Positions 36,857-48,800 of a stretch of DNA of 64,000 bases are shown here, piece by piece. How positions within the stretch are numbered: position 1 is the stretch's first letter; every line of letters begins with the position of its first letter. Source of the DNA: Muraenolepis orangiensis (lineage: Eukaryota; Chordata; Actinopteri; Gadiformes; Muraenolepididae); assembly GCA_027704905.1 (NCBI GenBank), contig CM051002.1, forward strand, positions 4,499,351-4,563,350. Reading direction: 5' to 3'. A model generated the notes under the pieces. The model saw only the letters and a list, made by a program, of their open reading frames with translations, searched no databases and was not told the origin of the DNA. The position numbers and the translations under genes are program-made.

Positions 36857-37188
36857 ATGCCTTTTTTACTGCATCAATTAGCCAGGACATTTTATGGGCC
36901 ATTTACACTTGGCTCAAGCTCTTTAAATGACCAATGGAGGCACTTATAAGGGTTGGTCCTACAAGACGAGCTCTGATTGTCAGTGAGTTCACCTGGAATT
37001 CAGACTGAAATAAACGCTCTTAGTTCATTGTGGGACGAGGAAGAGAAGAAGAAAAACTCAACAAAAGAGAAGAACAGAGCAGTGGTATTTGTGTGATGAA
37101 AAGATGAGAATCATCATGCTAATCCATGAATGAGGATCGGATTATATTAGTATTTCAGAGGAAATTTTATGGGAAGCTCAGATGACAT

Positions 37189-37500
37189 ATAACATCCACA
37201 CACAGTGACAATAACATCCACACGCTCACAGTGACAATAACATCCACACACAGTGACAATAACATCCACACACAGTGACAATAACATCCACACGCTCACA
37301 GTGACAATAACATCCACACGCTCACAGTGACAATAACATCCACACGCTCACAGTGACAATAACATCCACACGCTCACAGTGACAATAACATCCACACGCT
37401 CACAGTGACAATAACATCCACACACAGTGACAATAACATCCACACGCTCACAGTGACAATAACATCCACACGCTCACAGTGACAATAACGTCCACACGCT
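37189..37500. repeat. Minisatellite of 22- and 26-bp units
   Basis: Twelve full units plus a 16-bp partial. The 26-bp form adds GCTC inside CACACGCTCACAGTGACA. Order of short (S) and long (L) units: S L S S L L L L L S L L. The length sums exactly to the array size. Flanks 36857-37188 and 37501-37839 hold nothing recognised. Confidence 0.95.
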
Positions 37501-37839
37501 CTTCTGGATGAGGGGATGCACTCCTTCACTGATGAGGGGCCCCTAAAATGTGAAAAGGCTTTGGAATTAAAACTTCCATTTGAAAGCAAATTGATGGCCG
37601 CTCTGTAAGCAGCACTTCACCCCGAGCTAACGATATTAACCGACAGTCATTTATCAAAGTTTCACTTTTTTTATTCAAATTAGAAGCCAAACTTTATATT
37701 TGGCAGAAATGAGAAGTCTTGACACCAGGATGTGACCATTTCACATGCCAGAGACATTTATTAGTGTGTCAAGACTGTTGAATTACTGTAACAGATGATC
37801 TGCAGCGGTAAACCTCACTCCCCGACACCTACATAGACG

Positions 37840-38065
37840 TTCTAGCGATGAAGCTAGGGCCTATGGGTTTTAGCTCTAACGTTATAACGTTGCCTCTCAT
37901 GCCGGAGGTCGTCAGTTCGAGCCCAGTGCGGGACACTAATTGTTACATTACCAACGCTAATAGTACAATGTTCTCCTTGGGTGGTGGGGATGTCAGCCAG
38001 AGGAAACCTCTGCCCAGACACAAGAGGTTTTGGCCGTGGAAGTAACAGATATATGACACCCATCA
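37840..38065 (+). mobile_element. tRNA-like repeat, probable SINE
   Basis: CGTTGCCTCTCATGCCGGAGG followed by GTCAGTTCGAGCCC looks like a B-box region with a tRNA-like T arm. Downstream sequence is unknown. There are no second copies in the window, so this is tentative. Confidence 0.35.
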
Positions 38066-38600
38066 TATTTCCATGGTTTCAAATAGGACCTTTTCCTGGT
38101 CTCATAACACTGAAGGAAGACATTGGCAAGGTTTGTTTGTTAACTTGAGCAAGTCATGAAACACAAGGTCATTTTGAAAAGTCACTTATATTTAAAATAA
38201 AAAATACACTGTGAGCGGGTATGTATTGTACGTTTTTGACGTGGTTGTCATTTGTGTGTTTATTATTTAATCGTTAATTTGCTCCATAATCAGTTTTTTT
38301 TTATCTTCATTGACATAGTGATTTGGAGTGACACACCTGTTGTGTTGATTGCTGTGACACTAGATAAGATGGCCGCCATAACTAAAAGCGGCTGGTTTGT
38401 CAGCTTATACAGGATTGACACAATGTAGACCAAAAAGGAAGTAACCTTCTGTTTGACTGTGACCTCTCATGGACATTTTTAACTGAACGTTTAAAGAAAA
38501 TTAATTTTTTATTCTCTGTGCTGCCTGGACCTTAAGTCTGCATATATCACTGAAGACTATATGTTCATAACTGATTTGGAAATGGACCCATTTTAATGTG
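38066..38600. other. Unannotated DNA
   Basis: No recognised content. Confidence 0.35.
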
Positions 38601-39556
38601 TCAAGTCAAGTCAAGTTTATTGTCACTTCACAGTTTACACAAGTATAAAGCAGTGAGTGAAAATCTTATGTGCAATACCCGACGACAGACAGCAGTTATT
38701 AAAATAAGATAAAAATAGATAAAAATAGAATAAAAATAGAATAATAGTTATCGGCACAGAAAAGAGCAATATGTATATATAAATCAATGTAATAAAATAT
38801 ACATTGTTATATGCTATACGCCCTTGTTCAGCAGCCTGATGGCCTGACTGTGGAAGCTATCTCTAAGCCTATTTGTACGGCACTTGATACTGCGGTATCG
38901 CCTGCCTGACGGTAAAGTGAGTACAGTTCGTGGCTGGGGTGGGCAATGTCTTTTATAATTTGTTTGGCCTTGGCCCCGCACCGCTGGTTCTATATATCCA
39001 GGAGGGAGGGGAGCTCACCTCCAACGATATACTGGGCCGTCCGCACCACCCTTTGAAGCGTTCTGCGCTCGAGTGCGGTGCAGTTCCCGTACCAGGCGGT
39101 GATACACCCTGTAAGAACACTCTCGATGGTGCCGTTATAAAATGTTCTCGGGATGCAGGGGCCCATGCTGAATTTCTTCAGACGCCTGAGGAAATACAGG
39201 CGTTGTTGGGCCCTTTTCACCACGTGTGTGGTGTGAATGGACCATGTGAGGTCCTCGGAGATGTGCACGCCGAGGAACTTGAAGCTGCTGACCCTCTCTA
39301 CTGCAACACCGTCGATGGAGATAGGGCTGTGCTCTCCCCTCTGCTTCCTGAAGTCCACAATCAGCTCCTTGGTCTTCTTAACGTTGAGGGCGAGGCTGTT
39401 CTCCTGGCTGTCTCGTCGTCGCTGGCGATCAGGCCCATCACTGTCGTGTCGTCAGCAAACTTGACGATGACATTGGAGCTGTGCATAGCCATGCAGTCGT
39501 GGGTGTAGAGGGAGTAGAGGAGAGGGCTCAGCACGCATCCCTGGGGGGCTCCCGTG
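38601..39556 (-). pseudogene. LINE family A: RT C-terminal half, broken, plus 3'UTR
   Basis: From 39556 downward: NTGAPQGCVLSPLLYSLYTH, then the catalytic block VKFADDTTVMG intact, a frameshift near 39390-39420, then FRKQRGEHSPISIDG, SSFKFLGVHISEDLTW, AQQRLYFLRRLKKFSMGP, GCITAWYGNCTALERR and RTAQYIVGGELPS. The 3'UTR and (CAAGT)n close it. The 5' edge is truncated inside the RT. Confidence 0.9.
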
Positions 39557-40315
39557 TTTATCATGTGGGCAATTTAGCCTGACACACATTCACATTAAAC
39601 ATATAATTAATTTGATTCATTAATCAATTCATATTACTGTAAATATATTAAAACGTATGGTTTAGTGGTTTCTTGGACACAGTTTAACAAAATGTCTGGT
39701 TTCTGTTATGCATTCTGAGCATGGCAAAAACTGAGAACCTTGAAAGCATACAAATTATTTGGCAAAATATATTATGCAACATTTTACAGTGAAGCCATTC
39801 ATTGTACTAAACGGTAACTACAATAACTACAAAACCATGAAGTAACAGGGTACTGTTCCTTCATTTTCCACCCACGTTTTACTTTAATGGAATCTGACTC
39901 AAAGATGAACAGCCTTCCCATGCAGAAGCACAAACCATTCAAATAGAATGGACATAAAAGAGCCATTAACCTGCCTGTCCTGAAGTGATGTGAGAGGCTT
40001 TTTACATTTTTAATCACAGATGTCAGGATGATTTTGGTTTCCAATACAATAGGCTTAAAAATGAGAGGCAAAGAGAAAGAGGGAACTGAGGTGCTCAGTT
40101 TAAATGCTTTGTTAAACAGAACATCAGGAATTCCAGCAAAGCCAAGCAGAACAGCCAAATGCAGCAACTGCATAATTTATGACCAGCCTGTCAGTCACGA
40201 GTCATCTAATTCTATGCTAAATTGTTCAAATACTGATGCTTTGCCATTCAGCATTTTGTGACATTTTGTGCTTTTTAAAAACATTCAAAATGCGGACTAC
40301 TGTTGTAAACCTAAA
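39557..40315. other. Unannotated DNA
   Basis: A 124-aa minus-strand frame (39799-40173) has no recognisable domain. No repeat family. Confidence 0.35.
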
Positions 40316-40576
40316 GGCCCCGTCACACCATAACGTTCTGGTCAGCGTTCTATGAACGTTCTAATCATTACATTTTCGAGCGTTCTAGGTGAGGTGGACA
40401 CATCTGGCGTGTGACTAACCTGTGACTAACGCATGAATTAGCGTGTGACTAACGCATGAGGAGCGTGTACCAGCGACCAAGTAAGACACCCCTGAAAAAT
40501 ATTAGCGTGTGCTGACGTGTCACTGTGTTCAAACGGGTATAAAACGCGGGGAAATCACAGTGGATTCAGTTGTTCT
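40316..40576. mobile_element. Left end of a possible DNA transposon with internal repeats
   Basis: Begins GGCCCCGTCACACCATAACG, a start of the type seen in some fish PIF/Harbinger-like elements, and contains GTGTGACTAACGCATGA-type repeats (about 40407-40460). No right inverted terminus was found. The LTR at 40577 interrupts or abuts it. Confidence 0.35.
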
Positions 40577-40745
40577 TGTCACGAGTGGAGTGTTTGGTGG
40601 GACCCAGAACGCAGACCAAGACACAGTGGAGCTATAACAGAGCTTTATTTCAAGCAAACACAACACAAGAGAGTGATCAGGGACAGTCCAGGGGTCTGCG
40701 CACAGGGCTTCGCCACGTCCCCTGTCAACCACCGTAACCGTGACA
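40577..40745 (-). mobile_element. Miniature LTR-A solo LTR (169 bp) with perfect 5-bp TSD
   Basis: Ends are TGTCACGAGTGG and CCGTAACCGTGACA. GTTCT flanks both sides (40572-40576 and 40746-40750). It keeps both LTR-A termini, the minus-strand AATAAAGC signal and the CAACCACCGTAACCGTGACA block, but lacks most of the middle including the TATA region. Confidence 0.85.
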
Positions 40746-40929
40746 GTTCTTCTGGATATTGAACAGTGCGCATCATGCTTAACCCAGATGTTTTGGTGAA
40801 TTGAAACATTGACATCCAACCATCCACCTGCTGACTAAATGTGGGAAACGCAAGTGGAATTTGTTTCCTCTCAAAACTTCTTAAGACCAACCGCTTTGGG
40901 CAGGAGTTCAAGCCATAGACATGCGGCTC

Positions 40930-40990
40930 TTTCAGAATCAGAATGCTTTTATTGTCATTGCACAAGTACAACAAAATTGTTTAGCAATCC
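40930..40990 (-). mobile_element. LINE 3'-tail remnant
   Basis: CAGAATCAGAATGCTTTTAT then TGTCATTGCACAAGTACAAC, the reverse of a widespread fish LINE terminus (CAATGACAATAAA...TTCTGA). Confidence 0.6.
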
Positions 40991-43900
40991 TCACGGTCAC
41001 CCTTACCAAACATAACAGAATTGAGTGTTCTGTAGTGTTCAACACGGGACCATACCGTGGGCCACCAATCAGAGGCTGATTCTCATCTGAGTCTTCCGTC
41101 CAGATCTGCGTTGGTCATGTGTTCTGGATTCCAAGAACCTTAGACCTGACCTATGGAGGCACCTATGCATTCTCATTATCTGTCAGTCTGTCTGTCTCCT
41201 GAAATACATTTGTCCTTCTATGTGTTTTAGTTAATATTGTGAATAATCTGACTCTATACTACCCCCTGAGTTCCACAGCAGCCAATGAGCATTCCACAGA
41301 CACCAGATGCTCCACAGACACTGGAGGCAGTTTGTACGATGACTCCTCCAAAACCCAAAAATTGCAGGCCTTCAATTGTTGTTAGAGAACACGGGCATCA
41401 ACTCACCACACACTTTCACTCATAAATGATGATTTCACTCTTTGTATATTGATGGTTTCAATGCAGAATGGAGCACTTGGGTAAGGGCGGAAAGGAAGCA
41501 GGATGCATTCACACAATGCATTATTTTCGATTACCAACCACCTATTGACCTCTATGACCTCTCCACCTATGAATTTATTCCGACAAACCAAGCAATGGCA
41601 AGGTAAGTATAGCTGGGTCCATTGGTGTGGTCGGATCTCAGCAGGAGAGTGGAAGCACTGACTCACTGGTCTCCATAGGGAGAAGACATGCCTGCAGTGA
41701 AGGTGATTGATTGACAACCTCGAGGGAACTTGCTCACTTCAGAGGTTTTTTGTCTGCACTGCGTTATCGACCTATCGGGCTGAGCTTTGCGGACAAAGCT
41801 CTCTGTTTATAGGTCAATCTATGTCCCCATCCTCATCTGTGGTCAGGAGTCTGGTCATGGTTGACAGCATGAGAATGACAGGTGAGAAATCCCAGGTTGG
41901 TATCCCCTGCCTCTCTGGATCCTCCTGATCCAGAGAGGCAGCAGTCTGATGCTCACACGGCTCTGGTGCAGGACAGGACCAATACTGCATTCATATGGAG
42001 AAATCGGGGAAGTGGGAAGAATTGCAGATATTCCGACTTGATAGTGTTCACGCACCCACGCATATGGGAGATTGGGAAGGGCTTGGAGCGACGTGACGTA
42101 CGGCCCTGTTGGGAATATGTTATCCGGCAAAAAACAACAACATTGGGTGGATGCTGATGATTTAGCATGATTGTTAATTGGTTTTATGAACTGGAACAAA
42201 GCACACAATGGTGAAAACCTGAAGCCAATACATCCACAATAAAGGCGTGGTCGTAAAACTCGAACCACAATTTCTTTATCACTCAAATAGCTTCGAAATC
42301 CCATTATTTTGCACTTCTCTACGCACAAATCCTATCGTTATCATAATTTTCATGTTCTTAGCCTTTTTGTACATCAGTTTTTTATTTTTATTTTTAAATG
42401 GTCTGTGTATGTATTATTTTGTTCCAAAAATGCAATTTTGAAAAAGGATTGTTAGGTTCTGATTGCATAGTTTTATTTTGACATAGAAGTGAGATGCTGA
42501 GCTCCAAGTGTTGTGTCTCATGTGGCTTTGGTTTAGAGCCAAATTGAACAGAATGTGTGCAAGCCATTCTGAGTCGTTTCACTGTGGCCTCAGTTATCCG
42601 GACCATTAGAGATGAGAATAGGCAAGTAACCACTTAAGCAATTCTTCTGTACTCTCGACTGTAATAACAGCCATGTTACTTCATCAGTGGTAGGTACTGA
42701 GATAACTGAAAATCTACAGTATACTCCAGTAAAACTACCCTTTGAGTAGTAAAAGTTTTAAAAAAAGTACTTGGTTGATAAATTACAGAAAAGTTAATTA
42801 CCTTCCATTTCCAAAATCATGAAAAAACTTGTACTTCCATTTTTTATGAAGTTGAGCAGTTAAGCTCATCAAACAAAGGAACACCATCTACTGTACGTAC
42901 ATCTCTCCCTCTTTAGGAGAGATCTTCCTGATGACTATGTCCTGATGTTTTGTGAATGACTAATCGACTCCAATTAAAAGACGCAAGTTGGAAGTTAAAA
43001 TAAAATAATAGTACATTTTTGCCTGTCAAGAGATGTGATAACAATGATCACGGTAATGTTTGTCGCTTCTCGTTCATTTTTAAGCAAGCCGTTTGTGTGA
43101 CTAGCCGTTTGCTCTCAGTCATCCTAAAGAAAGTTAAGACATAATTAAATATAATCCAGCAGATCATATTTTTTTACTGTGACACAGACTGAATTGATTG
43201 ACATTTGAACAATGTGCCTCCCACTCCAACATCTGAGCGTTCTACCCTTCTGCGAAGCACCAACTTCTTCATACGTCCACATGATTATTATTCTATATCT
43301 TATTAAAACACGGACATCCATGGTTAGTTATTATTCTTTATCTAATTTAAGCGTGTTTACATCATGAAAAGACCAACTGATCGCGAACGGGCAGCGCACA
43401 GTAACCACAGTTACTGTCTTGAGTATTGTAAACAAGATTAAATGTATTTATCAAATTAATAATTCGATGTTTTGGGAAACTTCAAGTTTGTTTATTTGTT
43501 TTAGGCAACATAGACAACCTCTGTGCCATATTCTAAATATTTATTTGTCCAGGTGAATATGACTCCATGTGCATCATTCATTTACTGTCCCTTTACCTGT
43601 TTAAGGTGTTTAAATGTTAAGTAAATTGTGTTGCTGTTTAATAAACTGATATTACTATTACGGCCTGAGGAAACAAACAACCCCCCCCTAAAAAAATCTA
43701 TAATAATAATTATGTGAACAAATCTGAAGGCCAATGACCAGAGATGTTTTGTTTGGCTCAACGTTTGTTTATAAACAAATACTATACTGTATCATGAACT
43801 AAAAGTAATGTCACAGATCAGGGCTGATGAATAACAGACATCTGTCCTATGTGCAGTGAAGTTCAACATCAGACATGGCGACCGTCTCATTTGTCTCATC

Positions 43901-44440
43901 CCATCAGGCTAAATGAACGGGTAGGCCTTGTTTTTTACGACACAAAGTGTCATTCCCATTCCCATTTACACAAGTAAAACTGAAATTGTTCATAAATAGT
44001 CAATCGTATGAGCCAAATATTTTTTTCATGTCTCACACTGTCTCGCACAAAAACAGAACAGAAAATGATTTGAGTTCAATTAATTACAAATAATCATTAA
44101 AAATCATTAATGTATTCATGAATATGACAGTGTTTTTGTTAACAATTATTATTAATACTTTTTGATGCAGGTCTGAACCTGAGTGGTAAACATAAAATAT
44201 TGGTCATTGTGAAGCAGTCTGCCTTGAGTCGATGTCGATAAAAATGGGTTTCATCAGTGACCTTGCAGTTTACTTGTCGGATATGCAGTGGTGCATATCT
44301 GACAATTGGCAAGATGTAGGCTAATTTCATTGTAACTTCAGAGTGCACCGGATTGACACATATAGCTGTTAAACAAGGAACCAGACCTTCTGTGTGGGAA
44401 AATAGCCTAATAAAAAGTAATCTGTCAGGTCTACCGAAAT
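40991..44440. other. Longest repeat-poor stretch of the window
   Basis: I see no LINE, SINE, LTR or microsatellite of note and no ORF with a recognisable domain (largest 157 aa at 41855-42328, minus). A short inverted block, CTCTCTGGATCC...CCAGAGAG, lies at about 41911-41938. The 42660-42850 segment (CAGTGGTAGGTAC, AGTAAAAGT) may be a decayed DNA transposon. A host intron or exon too divergent to recognise cannot be excluded. Confidence 0.3.
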
Positions 44441-44560
44441 CAAGATTCAAGATTCAAGATTTGTATTTGCCATATGCAACAAGTAAAATGGAATGCTTAA
44501 TCCCCCTTCTCTCCCGCAGTATGAATTCCGTACAATTTAACACTATATACTAAACGATGT
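44441..44560 (-). mobile_element. LINE family B 3' tail
   Basis: (CAAGATT)3, CATATGCAACAAGTAAAATG and TCTCTCCCGCAGTATGAATT. Confidence 0.75.
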
Positions 44561-44801
44561 ACTAAATGTAGTAGGAACATAATTCAGCACTATGTGTTTC
44601 AAGTTTTCTATTCAGTTGTTCAATGTGTGGCCCTTGGCCTTTATCTATGTCAGTAAATCCCTCTGGAATAGTCTTTTGCTCAACCCCTGTCTTATATTTA
44701 ATCTATGTAACTTTTAAATTATTTTACTGTGCGTGTAATATTACCCTGTCTGCAAAGCGCCTTGAGTAACCAGAAAAGCATAATATAGGGTTAAACTGAA
44801 T

Positions 44802-44808
<7 letters not shown>

Positions 44809-44833
<25 letters not shown>

Positions 44834-44839
44834 TATTAT

Positions 44840-44891
<52 letters not shown>
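44809..44891. repeat. (ATT)n and (TA)n microsatellites
   Basis: (ATT)n at 44809-44842, then (TA)n at 44843-44891. Confidence 0.97.
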
Positions 44892-44896
<5 letters not shown>

Positions 44897-44984
44897 TTTT
44901 TTTATAGAAGTTAGGCAACTCAGAAATATTGTCTAAGGTTGGCAGATATAGTATTGCAGTGGGTGCTTCCCCGGGTTTGCTTCC

Positions 44985-45512
44985 CCGGGTTTGCTGGCCT
45001 ACAAGGCAGTAAAAGGAACAGCTCTGTCCTACCTCCAGGAAAAAGTCAAGCCATACATCCCTGTCCATCCACTTCACTCTGCTTGTTCGGACCGTCTGCT
45101 TGCCTCTCTTAGAGGCACTTGTGGCCAATCTACGTGGCAATTTGGTGGAATTAAATTCCCACAGATGTCAGGACTGCAGAGTCGCTGACCATCTTCCCCC
45201 ACTCCTTTCTCCTATCGCATCCTCTTTTCACTTTTTTACTAGCGTACTAGAGAATTTCTAAGTAGATTGTTAGGAAGATATTGTTCTATTGTTTGCCAAC
45301 CTATTGTATTTTACCTTATTGTACTTTTACCTGAACTTTGTGTACTCTTACCTGAGCACTGGCTCAGATCTTGGAGACTTCTAAGGAATTATGCACTTTT
45401 GACTTCTGGTGACGAGTTGTTCTCCTAACTTCCTTTGTTGAAACACACTATTCTAAGTCGCTTTGGATAAAAGTGTCTGCTAAAAGACTGTAATGTAATG
45501 TAATAAAGGTAT
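44985..45512 (+). mobile_element. LINE family C, C-terminal coding tail and 3'UTR
   Basis: Coding remnant LAYKAVKGTALSYLQEKVKP (about 44990-45060) parallels LAYRAVKCTAPSYLQ in the copy at 63 kb. The 3'UTR includes GTTTGCCAACCTATTG and the end TCGCTTTGGATAAAAGTGTC...TAATGTAATGTAAT. 5'-truncated. Confidence 0.82.
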
Positions 45513-46993
45513 TACCACATTTTCTGCGGTCCTTTCATGAAATCTAAAAAATATTATATATATATATGTCAATTCATTTGACACGACGACAAATCACAAA
45601 ATAAAACTCAAATGGGTTACGTATGCAGACCACAACATAGAATTAAGCACCCAGCCTCTTCTTATGTGCGGAATTGGACAGCCAATTCTTGTGACAGCTT
45701 GTGACCATTGATGCTCAGTCAAGAGGCATTCATCCTCAACACATTGGATGTTTACGGCTGGCTGGTCCCCGAGCATGGGCAGCTGGAATGATCAATATGG
45801 CCCCCTCTTGAAAAAGAGATCGTTCCACCGATTTTCAATATTTGAATGGTGTCTAAGTTGCATAACAAAAGCCTTCAAGTGGAAATACTGCCTCTGAATG
45901 CATTCTATGGATCAAATTAAATCTATTTTCATTCGCCAGAATATCTCTTGTTTCAGGAGACTTCTGGTGTTTCTAAAAACGACGAGCTCTTTCTCAGTGC
46001 CCTCAAATCCTGTCAAATTAAATCCCCCTGGCCAATCAGCTTGGAGTTTGGCTCTGTGAGAATCAGTTGCCTTGTTGCTGTTAGCCTGAAGAGCTACACA
46101 ATATTTTACAATGAATACAAATATAAAATACTTATTTTCGCTAAGCAAGGATTTAGCAATCAGAAAAAAGCTTGAGAGAATAGTTTGGTCAAACAAATGA
46201 TCCAACCTTCATTCAAATGCAATGCACGCATTGAGCAATGCTCTAAGCTACTCTACTATCAGTGATATGTTATCAGATATGACATCTAGGGATCAGAATA
46301 CTGCCAGGACAGTTTTGGAACTTTTATTTAGCTCCATTAAATTCATGGCCCGTGAGGGAATGCCACTCAGAGGGCATAGCCATCGCGATTGCATCCTTTG
46401 GCAACTTATGCCGTAGAGGACCCGCTCATAACAAAAAGCGGGAATGCCTTTTACGCAGATAATTACCTCCACCATTGAAGATGGACCAGAGGTTATGTGT
46501 TCGCCCCGTTTATCTTATTATTTATTGTCTGTTTTCTTTGTGTTAGCAAGATAACTCAAAAAGACACAACTTGGTGGATAGAATACTTATGGGCTAAGGA
46601 ACAGTTGATTCAATTTGGCAGAGATCCGGATCCAGGGGACTTTTTCGGAGGTATGCTCTCTACTGAGTGCCTTCTGGTTGGATGTTGTTTACGATTCAAA
46701 AGAAAATTGTCTAAATGTTTTATCATGCAGTACAGTGAGAGGTTGTTTTTGAAGCTCAGCACTGTTCATTTTTTAGACTTACTGAGGGCAGAAGAACAGA
46801 TATCAGTCAGGGACAGACTGGGACCAAAAATTGGCCTGGAACTTTTTCACCCAGGACAAGGCCCACAACAAACCGCGTCTATAAATTACAGTGTCAACAC
46901 TACTACAGCTTTTGTCTGCGTACATGACAATTATATACAAGGTCATATTATATAAAACTGTAATTATTAATTAATGTCAGTAATCCTCCCGAA
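45513..46993. other. Unannotated DNA
   Basis: A 152-aa plus frame (46497-46955) and others lack any recognisable domain. No repeats apart from a short (TA)n near 45556. Confidence 0.35.
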
Positions 46994-47225
46994 CAGGCAC
47001 GTGCAGAGATAGACATCAAAGTGGGCTTGAGCCCCTGCCCTTTTTCTTCCTCCAGAGAAAGTGCCCTTTTTATGAGATGCTTTTTTATTTGATTAATTTT
47101 TAATAAATTAATATATATCTACTCCTGTTTGCGCACCGTTTCCCTTTCCAAAAAATATATTGATTGAATAAAATATAAAAATATCAGGTCGGGAGATTAG
47201 ACTGTCAAGTTCCAATGCTCTCTCT

Positions 47226-47269
47226 ACCCTCCCTCCCTCCCTCCCTCCCTCCCTCCCTCCCTCCCTCCC
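47226..47269. repeat. (CCCT)n microsatellite
   Basis: About eleven units within the hAT. Confidence 0.96.
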
Positions 47270-47878
47270 CGTCTGCTGCACCGCGGTGTGGACAGTCATC
47301 GGCAGTCACTTCAGACAGGTAGCAGCACCTCCACCTTACAGTTCCATGTGATGCCGGCTTTTCTTGGCTTGTTTGAAGGTGATGAACCAATGACTAAGCT
47401 GCCAGTGCCTTGAGTTTAAAGCTAATTAGCCAAAAGACAAAAACAAATATAGTTATTTAAGGTACTAGCTAATGGATATGTTAGCTCAAAGTTTAGCTAA
47501 GGCAATTTATCATGGGCATACAGGCTAATGTACTGTATGCCACAGAGAGCCATTCCTTCCAGTCAGTAGAAGACTACTATAGAGGGAAGGTGTACTATTA
47601 ATTTGTATATGTTCTTTCTCAGGAACTAAAAAGAAGATTTAGGGGAAATACTGAATGCACTCCACACTTTGACCAAGGCCAACAACTGGATAGACAAAGA
47701 TGCAATGGGTCCAGACTCCCTTGAAGCCGTTCACATGCTTTGTGAGTTCTATGGAGGAGAAGAGCAGAAGTTGAAAACAGAGCTCAGGGTTTTTCATGCC
47801 TCTTTCCCAAACACATGCACCATGAAGGGGATATTAAAAACACTAAGAGACAACAGTGGACAGAATATCTTTCCAACA

Positions 47879-48060
47879 AGATTCAAGATTCAAGATTCAA
47901 GATAACTTTATTTATCCCGAGGGAAATTAAGGTGCAACAGTTGAAACAGGGGGAATAAATGCACACAATATATACTAATACCTAAAGCTAAAAAGGAAAT
48001 AACAACAAACTAAACTAAGCTAAACTAGTATAAACAAAATGTAACTAAACAATGGAACAC
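47879..48060 (-). mobile_element. LINE 3' fragment inserted into the hAT transposase
   Basis: (CAAGATT)4, ATAACTTTATTTATCCCGAG and GGAAATTAAGGTGCAAC, the reverse complement of a fish LINE terminus. It separates two parts of the transposase frame, so it is younger than the hAT. Confidence 0.7.
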
Positions 48061-48800
48061 TGATGGAAATGATAAGAACCTATGCAACAATTCCAGTGTC
48101 AACAGCAACAGTGGAGAGGTCCTTCTCCAAGCTCAAGCTGGTGAAAGACACACTCAGAAGCCAATGCAGAGAAGACAGGCTTTCTGATCTCCTCCTCCTT
48201 CTCGCTAATGAGAAGGACATTCATGTTATCCACATTGAAGTATTACACATCTACAGGGACATGGCCCCCAGAAGGTGGCTGTTGATGTGTTTTGTCCAAT
48301 AAAATTAACTAAATGAGTAGGAGATGAGAGAAGAATGCACTAGCGTAATTGTTGCAACTAAACTTAGGCCTACTTAGTAGTAGTTTGGAGTGTATGTTGG
48401 TTTGCGTATTTATGTAGAGAACAGCCTTTTTCAGTTTTGTGTGAAGATTTTTGTTGATTTTGAAGTGTTATATATTTTAATACCACAAAAATCATTCAAA
48501 GGACTTATTGCTGTGCTAAAATAAATGAATTATTATAGCAATTTTAACTAGTAGCACTAGTGTGCGTAGTGAATACTAAAGAAGACCATTGTCTCTGTGT
48601 TAACTGATTATTTTGTAGAATTCTGAGTATTAAACAATTGTGTGTGAGTGTGAGGGTATTCAAATTAATTGGTCAGTAAGTCAGAGATGTGCAACTATAT
48701 TTAACTGTTTGTTTAAAAAAAAAATGTTATAAATGATTATGGGAAGTGCCCTTTTTCTCACTTGAGCTCTTGCCCCCGAAAATGTCTGTGCACGTCCCTG

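Larger units (their letters stand above)
46994..48800 (+). pseudogene. hAT transposon with fossil transposase (C-terminal dimerisation region)
   Basis: Left end CAGGCACGTGCAGAGATAG and the reverse complement of the right end, CAGGGACGTGCACAGACATT, form terminal inverted repeats. Inside, 47640-47880 reads ANNWIDKDAMGPDSLEAVHM and RVFHASFPNTCTMKGILK, and 48063-48302 reads TIPVSTATVERSFSKLKLVK and LRSQCREDRLSDLLLL, the hAT C-terminal dimerisation signature, close to ZMYM1/TTF-type transposases. The N-terminal part is missing, a LINE tail (47879-48060) splits the rest, and no 8-bp TSD remains. (CCCT)n lies at 47226-47269. Confidence 0.8.

Noticed and set aside
37189..37500. CRISPR-like or regulatory binding array
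   Set aside because: Direct minisatellite with two unit lengths and no unique spacers.
38930..39508. 192-aa plus-strand frame
   Set aside because: Antisense shadow of the family A LINE at 38601-39556.
42660..42850. DNA transposon with CAGTGGTAGGTAC start
   Set aside because: I found no right inverted end or TSD, so it is mentioned only in the region note.
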